Source: Tachypleus tridentatus (taxonomy: Eukaryota; Arthropoda; Merostomata; Xiphosura; Limulidae). Taken from it: 64,000 nt of DNA. The DNA lies in contig NW_027467782.1 in the NCBI RefSeq assembly GCF_004210375.1, forward strand, positions 25,833,276 to 25,897,275. The letters run 5' to 3'. Position numbers and translations under genes: made by a program. The notes beneath the pieces were generated by a model. The model worked only from the letters and a program-made list of their open reading frames with translations. It made no database searches and was not told the origin of the DNA. Shown here one piece after another: positions 10,430 through 20,143 of the stretch (position 1 is its first letter; each line of letters opens with the position of its first letter).

Positions 10430-13400
10430 AACCTTCGTGCCAAATTTAGTGAAGATCCATCTCAGGTGCTAAGTAATGAAGGGGAAAAAACAGCAAAATG
10501 CAAAATTGATAACTTGTGTATTTCCTCATGGATCTAATGAACTTCCATACCGATTTTTGAAAAAGATCCATGCAAACTGTGCGAAGTATTTACATGGCCA
10601 AATAACAGACAGTACTATTCTTTTATATATATGACGCCAGTAAATTAGATCTGCGTGTGTTGTATTTATGACGTCATATGTTCACCCCGAGAGCGGAGAA
10701 AAATGAATTTTTCTGGAGAGGAAACTGAAGTGAAATCAGAAATTCGTAACCCTACTGCAAACCTACATGCACTCAGGATAAATATTTCGAGAAGTTCGAG
10801 GTTACACATTGCATAATAAAAACGTTTTTTCAAGTATCATTCAAGCAAAAATTCCATTATAGTATGAAGAGTAAACTTGGTAAGAAAACATGGCTTTAAC
10901 AACAAGCACCAAACTGTAATGTAAATATAAATATAAGGTAAAAATAGATAAACACACATAAACTTTTAGAACACCTACATTACCTCTTTGTTTAATCTTT
11001 CAGTTACTGTGATTATGTTTAACTACCTTTCTTTAATGCTTTTATAGCTATGCCTTGTTTGTTTTTAAATAAACCGATACGAGAAATGAGTCTTAGGTTA
11101 CATTTCTTAAGCTTAGAAATATTAGAATGAAAAACCCCATCGAGAATTTTTTTTAATTTTTACAGACGCAAATTAAAGACAGTTGACACTTCAGCTTACC
11201 ATTCTATACCCACAATCTTTATTATATTCTTACAGTATTATGTATTATATCTGTTAAAGTTTACACTTGTAATATCACGTAGCAGCAAAAACAGTTTTAA
11301 TTTCTCTTTTAAACGTTTCTTTCTAAAATAAAGGAGTAAAACTTAGATAATATAAAAGTTGTAACGTACTTTATAATAACAATTTCATTAAAATACATTC
11401 ATATTAAAGTGGTTTAATTACATTTTAACGTAACTCAGTAACATGGACATTAGGTTTGAAAATGGCTTCGTTGACACATGTTGACAGGAGTAATGCCATA
11501 CTTTTAATCATAACATATGCATAACAACTACTTTATGTCTACGACCAATGACGAACTCAATTTCTGTAAATCTGAAACATAATATTTTCATATCAACGAC
11601 TTTATGCCTACAATCAATGACAAACTTGATTTCTGATAATATGTTTCCAGTCAACTTCAGAGGTAGTTACTTTAAAGTTACTAAGTTCGTTAGTAACATC
11701 TTTCTTTGTTAGGGCTGTGGTATATAACCATACCTTGTGTTTTTTACCTCCTTGTATTAATACTGATTTATTTTAACATTTGGTATTTATGCAGTTCCAG
11801 CATAACATGGTCAAGTAAGTCACTAAATTTCCTTTGCTCAACATGTTTTGTATCATTCACCTAAATAACACTACATGTCTTTTTGTGGTAGAAATGGCAA
11901 TAACATCATCTATTATTTGTGAAGTTGTACATTTAACATTTTTATTGAAAGTCGAGTGATCTCTTGAAAAATTAACTTCCAAATATCTAATGTTAACCAG
12001 GTTGGATGAGTGTGTTGTTAATGAGTTAATTCAATTAGTAACATGATATTTATTCAGTTTGGAACATGGTCTTAACAGAATTATTATTCCTTGTGATTTC
12101 ATCCAAACACCTTACAACAACATCAAACCTGACTCTACACTAAACGCAACCATCCATTGTAGCATATATTTGTTTGAATAAGGATCATTTACTTTGATTT
12201 TACATTTATGTCTCACGAATTAAGGTAATCTAATATTACAAAATTATTTCACACTACATGTCTTGAAGAATCTCCCATTATTTAGCTGAACTATAGTGCA
12301 GGAAATCGGTGCCAATTTCAATTTGTAAACTCATCGTTAGAAATGTTAAAATATACATGTTATTTTTATAAATTCTATATGTATTATTTTGGTATAAGTT
12401 AAATGACTAATAAATTAGTAAAGTTTGCCGAATACATTATATATTAGAGTATTTTAGCTGCATTAAGAGAGTTCAGGTATACTGAATAACTTGGATCAAC
12501 TAATAAGTAAAACAAATACAAGTCGGTCCGTAAACACGAAGCAAGGTAGTCGTTGGACCTGCTGTCCTTTATTCAGCTGACCCAAATGTACCTGAAACTA
12601 CGATGCGATTATCCCACATTTCCCGATCAAACTCTATATAATTAACTACTTTTATCTCTCAAAATTGAATAGCATAGTTAAAATCTGGATGTACAATGCC
12701 TAATATTAAGTTGATTTCAATCAATGTATTAATCGGGAACGATTTTTAAATCTTCTGTTTTGCTTGTTACACTAGAGTTTAAACAACTATCTAAAAAAAT
12801 ATTTATGTTTAATATATAATACTGTACAAAATAAAACAAAAACTATATTCTTGTCTTTCTATAGATATTTTCAGAAATCTTTTATTTGAGCTTGTTTCTT
12901 GCTGACTAAAACTATTTACATTCATATTAAAAGCTCGATAAATTCTCATTGTCAAAAATTATTAGACACAACTCTAACTTAGTAATATTCTTATAATAAA
13001 ACAGTTGCTGTATACTTCATGACCAGTATCAGTAATATATCTTTAAACGTTCGGGACTCTTTCAGGAATATTGCTGACACTTGAATATAGCTTATAACCA
13101 GAAGAGACTTATCAATTATCATATCAAAAGAACCTTCAGTCAAAAATCAAAGTATTATTCTTCCACATTTTATATATCCAATATACTTATGTCTGTTATT
13201 GTAGAACACACCTTACAATAACAATGTGAAATTACAGGCTTGAGAAAAAAACTGACACATTTATTGACAAAATTTCTAAATACACTGTTATTCTATAAAC
13301 ACTTTAGTTCATAAAATACCAGATCAACTTTCATTAAACTTTTCTACACTATGTTTTTATTACGGTTGCAGATAAAGTCTGTATTTTACATCTGTATAAC

Positions 13401-13590
13401 AATACGAGAAAATAAACATTGATACATCATACCAAACATATTTCAATACACAAATAAACGAATAATGGATTCAAAATAAACTAAAGATGTAAGATTTCAC
13501 TTTGTCGGCTCAGAAAATTATTTTACGTTTCAAATGTTTTCTTCAGATGTAATCGATTATCTTCTACTTCATTGAAACATCATCAAATAC
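10430..13590. other. Long AT-rich stretch with no gene recognised
   Basis: About 3.2 kb without a recognisable exon, SINE or long frame. A palindromic TGACGTCA (CRE-like) occurs at about 10668, but with no promoter context. Given the minus-strand gene at 13.6-26.3 kb, this is downstream flank or intron. Confidence 0.45.
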
Positions 13591-13591
13591 A

Positions 13592-14053
13592 TCAATAATA
13601 AGAGGTGCAACTGAAGTTAGGTTGGTTTTTAATTCTATACTTTGGATTCTGGCAAAGAAATTCTGCAAGAGCTGTGAGTTTAGAAATGGTGGATTGAAGT
13701 GAAGGAGATTTTGTATCCTGTTCTACAGATAAGGTATTTGTATTCTTTTTCAACTTTGATTTCAAATTATTTGAGAAATTTCTTTGTGGGTGTTTTGAAG
13801 AAGAGGTGCAATTGAAGTTCGGTTGATTTCTAATTCTATACTTTGGATTCTGGCAAAGAAAATCTGCAAGAGTTGTGAGTTTAGAGAGTGTATATTGAAG
13901 TGTAGGAGATTTTGTCTTTGATTCTGCAGATAATGGAAATGTTTTTGAATGATTCTCATCGACAGGTTCAAAGAGTTGGTTGGTAATTTTAGTTTTCGGC
14001 AATCCATCAATCCATCAATTTCCCTTGAAATTATTGGCTTTTTGTTATCCTTG
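13592..14053 (-). pseudogene. Copy 'a' of the duplicated tail block, frameshifted
   Basis: This is homologous to the block at 17.85-18.2 kb, with the same order: a TTTATTTCACAAG acceptor-like start, DNKKPIIS, ENHSKTFPLSAE, then YTLSKLTTLADFLCQNPKYR. Relative to copy b it lacks a stretch equivalent to DLTKS and has a short direct duplication (GGATTGATGGATTG) that shifts the frame. The remaining frame 13592-14002 holds two copies of a roughly 205-bp internal repeat (about 13600-13720 and 13805-13925), both ending in CQNPKYRI.NQPNF. It lies beyond the second TM exon. If spliced, it could only give a short or altered tail. Confidence 0.55.
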
Positions 14054-14191
14054 TGAAATAAACAAAAATATATTAATAATATATTTGTCTGAAACAAAAT
14101 CGGTCACGTAAAATAAATAATATCCTTATTTAACGGAAAAACATTCGTAATTAAGTAACTCAAATGTATTAATATTGATGTTAAAAATACA

Positions 14192-14456
14192 CGGCCTGGC
14201 ATAGCCAAGCGCGTAAGGCGTGCGACTCGTAATCCGAGGGTCTCGGGTTCGCGCCGTGTCCCGCTAAACATGCTCGCCTTCCCAGCCGTGGAGGTGTATA
14301 ATGTGACGGTCAATCCCACTATTCGTTGGTAATAGAGTAGCCCAACAGTTGGAGGTGAATAGTGATGACTAACTGCCTTGCCTCTAGTCTTACACTGCTA
14401 AATTAGGGACGGCTAGCACAGATAGCCCTCGAGTAGGTTTGTGCGAAATTCCAAAA
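14192..14456 (+). mobile_element. Full-length SINE (family A), younger than the host duplication
   Basis: A tRNA-like head with A box (TAGCCAAGCGCG) and B box (GGTTCGCGCC), then the complete family A body and a short A-rich tail. It is flanked by TAAAAATACA at 14182-14191 and 14457-14466. The equivalent position in duplicate b (about 18310) holds only one TAAAAATACA, so this SINE inserted after the tandem duplication. Confidence 0.95.
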
Positions 14457-14978
14457 TAAAAATACATTAAGCTCATTTCATTTTTAAATATCAGATGTGT
14501 GGGTTTTAATATTTTCCTCTAGCAATATTTAGTGTAAATATTAATCTGTCCTATATATAGATATATAGTGGTTTGTCATTTTAAGAAAATAAAGAAATTT
14601 CGATCAGTATTAAAATACAGAAAAAGTGATTAATGCCAAATTACTTTCAGCGCTTATGATGATTTATCAATATCAGTTTACGTTCATCTTAACTTCACAG
14701 CTAACTTCAGATTGTGTACGTGACAACCGAGTAGCAAAACAGTTAAAAAACTGGTCCACCAAAACTTGTAATACAGGAAGGACGTAATAGAAACTTTAGC
14801 TACTAAGTTATTGTTCATATATCTCAGACTGTAAAACGAATTCATATTATTTATTTACTATTGAAATATTTAAAAATATCTTAAATATCATACGGTGATG
14901 AACAACTTCTTAAAAGTCGATTGTTTTTTTCATTTCACCTAAAGACTTCGATGTTAAAATTCTATAATGTAGCAGTGA

Positions 14979-15050
14979 AAGAATAGAGGGAAGGCACCTA
15001 GTTATTACCACCAGCCGTCAACTCTTGGGCAACTCTTTTACAAATAAATA
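14979..15050 (-). mobile_element. Truncated SINE piece at a deletion junction
   Basis: This matches the start of the SINE at 18830-19017 in the duplicate (GGCACCTAGTTATTACCACC, then a CCGTCAACT stretch). It breaks off inside the SINE body and joins directly to sequence matching 20.40 kb. The break marks the lower edge of a deletion of about 1.4 kb that removed the exon-5 equivalent in this copy. Confidence 0.75.
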
Positions 15051-15368
15051 GTGAAAAAAGAAATAAAAACGAAAATATTAATTGCATATTAAATGAGTTA
15101 GCTAATGAGTTTATATTTCTAACGAATACGGATAATTAACACTTGAATCTAAATTGTTTCACCCACTGTAAGTTCTAGTTAAAAATTCGAGTTTAATTGC
15201 ATAGTTCTAAAACTCCACACCTTCCTTATTCGTAAGCTTATTACATGTTAGAAATATTTAATCTGAATAAAACTCATTACCTATATACTTGAGGGAATTC
15301 GATCCTATTGGATGCCTCTGTACCACCTAACAATAAACACATTAAAACAACAAAAATATCATGCTTAC

Positions 15369-15447
15369 CATAATAAAAGTACAAGAAGGGGTATTCTCAC
15401 CGTGGCAAAAACAAGTGGAGAAGCAAATAACGTTTCTATGAGGGATG
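15369..15447 (-). pseudogene. Transmembrane exon of the duplicate receptor copy
   Basis: This 79-bp minus-strand exon has the same acceptor (TTTTAATTTCAG) and donor (GTAAGC) as exon 4 of the intact gene. It reads SLIETLFASPLVFATV, then RIPLLVLLL. Compared with exon 4 the hydrophobic core carries an Arg in place of Gly, which would weaken membrane insertion. It follows the GCC exon copy at 17062-17220 in a compatible phase. No exon-5 equivalent follows it, because that region is deleted. Confidence 0.75.
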
Positions 15448-17061
15448 CTGAAATTAAAACAATATTATCATTGTTTAACATTGATATCGTTTCTTAATAA
15501 ATGTTTTCAAGTCGCACCAGTTGGGTAATATTTAACCTGCGAAAAATATTTAATTTCAACTTTTAACAATTTCAATACCTATAACTAAAGGAAACCAACG
15601 GGAATGAACACCGAAAACCATTTGTTAAAACCTAGTCGTAACTTAAATTACAGAAGATGTTTTTATTAAATCAGATATATAGCATCTTTTTTTAAAATAA
15701 ATGTGTCGAAAAGACATCCTATATATAGAGATCATTGTACAAACATTTATATAAATACTTATTTATGGAGTTTTACTAAATTTTTTTTGTCCAAAATCAT
15801 AGACGTACGAAGAATGTTTCAGAGGGTGGCTGTACAATTTTTGTTCCATTGAGTTTATATTTTCTGCTTCAGTTTTGTCTGAATTAAAATTAAAAATCTG
15901 TCCAATTAACTGTAAGTATTACAAGCTAGAGGGGCTGTTCCGATCGTACTCAATTTCATTACCATTATTAGTAGCCGCTGATTATGTCAGTTTTTGACCA
16001 GAAACACTTTTCAAATTTTACTCTTCTCTGTATATCGGATTCTAATACCAATTTCAAAACGGCTAAAGAAATAAATGTCCATTGTATCGTTACACTGTGG
16101 ACTTTGAAGATATAGTTTGATTCCCACTATTTCAATCATTTGCCAAATGAAAACAGTTGCTGATTTGTAAACCTTTAGCCTATAATCCTTTGTTAAGTCA
16201 AATTATTGTTTATTACTCTGTAAACAATAAAAATATGTGTCCAGCTTCATCACAATTATGTTGTTTTTCAATTGTTTCTTCTCTTTAGTAATCATAATAA
16301 ATGATGAAGTTGTCCAGGATAGATTAGAGCCTCCTATACTCCTAACTTGTTGAATTCTGAAGTTTTTTCTGATTTATTGGAAAACTGAGCCCCTTTTAAA
16401 ACATTGTCCTCACTTCTACGTAGTTACCAACCATGACACAAGAACATTTTTATTTCGGAACTTTTTTGTAATCATTCGGATATAAGATGCTAAGCATGTG
16501 GCCTAATGTGCCATAACTTGCAAATACAACAATACGCTACTATATTTTATATTCTGTATTGTGAGAACGTATAATTCAGATCGTTAGAAAAAACAAACGT
16601 ATTTTTAAACAAAAAAAACGTGAAAGTCGGAGAAAATTAGGAACAAACGGTGATAATAAAAATAACTTAAGTTACATTAAAACTAACAAAAAAGAAAAAA
16701 GAAAATCTTAAAAGGTAACTGATATAGAACATCGAAACAAAAACCAGTCAAACCTCTGTTTCAAACAAAAATCTAATAAAATCAGGAGTACCAAAGAATA
16801 AAATCTCAACAAAATAATTTGTTTGAATAGTAGAAACAGGTCACTGGTCTGAACTTGGTATTAAGTTCATAACGTAAGTTGGTTTATTCACAATATAAGA
16901 AGTGGATAATATTAAACTACATAAATAACATGACTTGTTAATGATACTGACTAGAATATCTAAAGTTATTTGAAAGTTAAGTATTTGCAGCAGTATAATT
17001 TCTAAATATACCTGAGACAAAGTGGTTATTAGTGCGGTTATAAGTATGTAATAAAACTTAC

Positions 17062-17220
17062 GTTTACATGCATCCCGTGAAGAGGCTCCGGGGTTTGTAA
17101 ATCGTCTTCCAGGACAAGCCGACCATTTGCAGGATCCAAAATAATCACTGTAATGATCCTTGAGACACGGGACACATTCTTCCTGTTTTTTGCTTCTGAA
17201 CTGTCCAGGAGGGCAGGGAA
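17062..17220 (-). pseudogene. GCC2/GCC3-module exon of the duplicate receptor copy
   Basis: This 159-bp exon copy retains intact splice sites and an open frame (CPPGQFRSKKQEECVPCL, then KDHYSDYFGSCKWSACPGRR). Relative to exon 3 of the intact gene, Tyr and Cys of 'SYKCSAC' have become Cys and Trp, so the fourth module cysteine is displaced by two residues. Several other substitutions have accumulated. Together with the missing signal peptide and exon 2, this suggests relaxed constraint. An open frame kept since duplication is also consistent with a young copy. Confidence 0.75.
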
Positions 17221-17736
17221 CTTAATGAAAGGAATAATGTTTAACGTATGTATTTAACCATATCCTAAACACCACGAATTTGACAAAAGCAAGGGAATTA
17301 AATCATGTAACAGAACCAACACAAGCTCGTAAACTTTTAGTTTTATAGATAAATAAGTTATAGTATTTATAAGTTTTCTCTAAAAGCTGCTTTGTTAACA
17401 TATTTTCCAAAAGAATCGTCAGATACATCGAACGTACAGAAAATAATTAGTGAAGATCAATTTGAAATAGTGTTTAGGTGTATATATATGAAAAATATAT
17501 TTTTATGTATTGCAGATCTATGTATTATTGTTACCTTAAAAATACACAAAAATAAATTAAAAATTCTGATTTCGCATCTCAAACGATATTCTACAGTTTT
17601 CATAACAATGAAAACACTTTCCAAGATTTTTCATATAAAAGGTTTATTTGTGTTTTAAATTCACTCTGTGTGAAATTATGAAACATTTAATATGGTTTAA
17701 TATTTACTAATTAATAAAATAGTTTCCATAACTTAG

Positions 17737-17848
17737 TTTGTGTCCAACAATTTGTTGTTTGGTTTGTGACCTGGTGTCTTCTTTTCAGTAAATTACATTA
17801 CCGCTGTAGTCACCCTTATCGAAAGCTTGAACGTCTATAATTGTAAGG
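17737..17848 (-). pseudogene. Fragment of the Ig exon in the duplicate copy
   Basis: This matches the 3' part of the Ig exon at 25.88-25.99 kb. It reads IIDVQAFDKGDYSGNVIY where the intact copy has IIKDVQAFDMGDYNCNVIY. The Ig-fold cysteine after DxGxY is replaced by Gly, and the Trp codon after NVIY has become TGA. The upstream half of the Ig domain and the signal peptide are missing, because at about 17848 the sequence switches to the tail block. Confidence 0.8.
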
Positions 17849-18142
17849 TGTTTGTATATTTTCAACTTCGGTTTTACTTTATACGATAAATTTCTTTGTG
17901 GCTCTTTTGAAGAAGAGGTGCAATTGAAGTTCGGTTGATTTTTAATTCTATACTCTGAATTCTGGCAAAGAAAATCTGCGAGAGCTGTGAGTTTAGAGAG
18001 TGTATATTGAAGTGTAGGAGGTTTTGTTTTTGATTCTGCAGGTAATGGAAATGTTTTTGAATGATTCTCATCGACAGGCTTAAAGAGTTGGTTGATAATT
18101 TCAGTTTTCGGCAATCCATCAATTTCACTTTTTGTAAGATCA
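17785..18142 (-). CDS. Candidate alternative last exon (tail block b)
   Basis: An open frame on the minus strand reads DLTKSEIDGLPKTEIINQL, KPVDENHSKTFPLPAE, YTLSKLTALADFLCQN and continues across the duplication junction into the Ig fragment before stopping. An acceptor TTTCAAG at 18143 leaves one base before the frame. That base would complete the split codon left by the TM exon (20824-20902), so TM exon to this exon is a phase-consistent alternative to exon 5. An AG lies closer to the pyrimidine tract upstream, which weakens the case. It could instead be 3' UTR or a fossil exon. No recognisable domain. Confidence 0.35.
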
Positions 18143-18829
18143 CTTGAAATCATTGGGTTTTTGTTATCCTTGTGAAATAAACACAAAAATATGTTAATAA
18201 TATATTTGTCTGAAACAAAATCGGTCACATAAAATAAATAATATCCTTATTTAACAGAAAAACATTCGTAATTAAGTAACTCAAATGTTACATCAAATTA
18301 ACATTGATGTTAAAAATACATTAAACTCATTTCATTTTTAAATATCAGATGTGTGGGTTTTAATATTTTCCTCTAGCAATATTTAGTGTAAATATTAATC
18401 TGTCCTATATATAGATATATAGTGGTTTGTCATTTTAAGAAAATAAAGAAATTTCGATTAGTATTAAAATACAGAAAAAGTGATTAATGCCAAATTACTT
18501 TCAGCGCTTATGAAGATTTATCAATATCAGTTTACGTTCATCTTAACTTCAGAGCTAACTTCACGTTGTGTACGTGACAACCGAGTAGCAAAACAGTTAA
18601 AAAACTGGTCCACCAAAACTTGTAATACAGGAAAGACGTAATGGAAACTTTAGCTACTAAGTTAATGTTCATATATCTGAGACTGTAAAACGAATTTATA
18701 TTATTTATTTACTATTGAAATATTAAAAAGTATCTTAAATATCATACGGTGATGAACAACTTCCTAAAAGTCGTTTGTTTTTTCATTTCACTTAAAAACT
18801 TCGATGTTAAAATTCTATAATGTAGCAGT

Positions 18830-19017
18830 GAAAGAATGGAGGAAAGGCACCTAGTTATTACCACCAGCCGTCAACTGTTGGGCTACTCTTTTACAAACAA
18901 ATAGTGGATTTGACCGTAACTTTTTAACATCCCGATAGCTAGAAGGAGACGGGGATTCAAGTCCTCGCCTCTCACATTGAGAGTCGAGTACCTTAATCAT
19001 CTGGCCATGTCAGGCCT
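18830..19017 (-). mobile_element. Diverged SINE (family A), minus orientation
   Basis: The reverse complement of the family A body and tRNA head: GGCACCTAGTTATTACCACC, GTTGGGCTACTCTTTTAC, GGGGATTCAAGTCC (B box complement), TAATCATCTGGCCATGTCAG. It was present before the duplication, because a truncated copy remains at 14979-15050. Confidence 0.85.
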
Positions 19018-19599
19018 ACCTTGAGGTCGTAAAGACAAACTTCAACCTAATTTAATAATAAAATGTAATAAAACAATCTTGAATATCACAAAAAAATACG
19101 TTGATGAACTAATTCCTTAAAGTCAAAGAGTCAAACTTGAAGCAAATTTGAATCTTATTCAGAACAATGATTTGTCATTCCATAAGAGTGGTCTTGAGTC
19201 TGTATATTCAAATTAGAATATAAATTAAATATTTATTAAATTGTGAGAAGAATACTTATAAAGTACGTCTTTTCCGGGATTCAGTCCGTTGGCAATGTGT
19301 ATTTTGTATCAGTAGATTTAGTATTTGATATGGTACATTTTAAGATTACTGTTTCGGTCAATTTGATATAATCACTTGTCAAATGTGCCTTAGCAGCTAG
19401 AATGGGCGCACAGTTCTAAATCCATTACTGCGAATTTACTCTCTAGATTTTCTGTCTATGAGTGTGTTATAAGAGTGACGATGAAGTCCCATAATTCGAT
19501 ATTAGTAGTTCAAGTATGTGTGACGGCTGGTGTGTTGGCTAGCTGCTTTCAATCTAACGACGAGTGATGGAGATAACCTTTGTATCGGTTTTATTGTTT

Positions 19600-19790
19600 T
19601 TGTTGTTGTTGAATTTTGTACAAGGCTAGGGTTATCTTCGCTATCCGTCCCTAATTTTTAAGTGACAGACAAGACATGTGCTACTATTTATTAATAAACA
19701 GTGAAACTGATCGTCACAGTATAATGGCTATAAGGCTGTGATGACAGTCATGTTCGATGACGATATTCGATCTCGCCACTGTATATTTCA
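19600..19790 (-). mobile_element. Highly diverged SINE (family A)
   Basis: CTATCCGTCCCTAATTTTTA, GTGAAACTGATCGTCACAGT, ATAATGGC and GATATTCGATCTCG follow the order of the reversed family A consensus, with many changes. An old insertion between the SINE at 18.8 kb and exon 5. Confidence 0.5.
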
Positions 19791-19953
19791 AGTTTTTTTC
19801 TCCAGTACCTCAGTGTCCAATCTGAAGGCTTATAATACTAAAAACCGGATTTCGTTTGGATGGGCTTATGCTTCACACTAACAAAAAGCAACTTACATTT
19901 TTGTATTCATTGTATAATTACTTAATAAGATCTTGAACAAAATTTCTTAACAC

Positions 19954-20143
19954 TCACATCACAAATTTCTGATAAATTTGTCGTTGTAGAACTTCTTGTA
20001 GATTTTCTGCATCTTCCACACGTTCTACACTAGAATCTCTAATTGGTGAATATTTTACAAAATTGAAGTTTCTTTCTTTTCCTGAATTCCTGTCTTGACA
20101 ACGCAGTAATTCTTTGAGACTCTCTCGTTTACGAATTATAATA
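19954..20143 (-). CDS. Exon 5 of the Ig-GCC gene: cytosolic tail and stop
   Basis: The acceptor CATTTTTTCAG is followed by one base that completes Cys233, then IIIRKRESLKELLRCQDR and a charged tail ending LQRQIYQKFVM and TGA. The basic cluster directly after the hydrophobic segment fits the positive-inside rule. The tail has no ITAM-, ITIM- or kinase-like motif that I can see. The equivalent exon is deleted from the tandem copy. Confidence 0.8.

Larger units (their letters stand above)
15058..17735. repeat. Tandem-duplicate block A of the Ig-GCC receptor gene
   Basis: This block is near-identical along most of its length to 20404-23187. Matching landmarks are TTGTTTCACCCACTG (15158 vs 20507), the TM exon (15369 vs 20824), TCAGAGGGTGGCTGTACAAT (15820 vs 21280) and the GCC exon (17062 vs 22511). 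Block B has about 100 bp extra near 20.63-20.74 kb. Beyond these edges the two copies join different neighbours, as described in the findings. Confidence 0.9.

Noticed and set aside
10660-10690. CRE-like TGACGTCA as a promoter
   Set aside because: A single 8-bp palindrome without a TATA box, CpG rise or downstream exon is not enough.
13762-14097. Alternative frame in tail block a (and the equivalent at 17874-18143)
   Set aside because: Open in both copies but rich in His, Gln and Ile from AT-rich sequence; the overlapping frame with LTALADFLCQN looks more protein-like.
14192-14270. tRNA gene at a SINE head (also at 26956, 57482 and on the minus strand at 33.6 and 60.7 kb)
   Set aside because: A and B boxes are present, but the anticodon arm and acceptor stem do not pair as a tRNA and the sequence continues into the SINE body.
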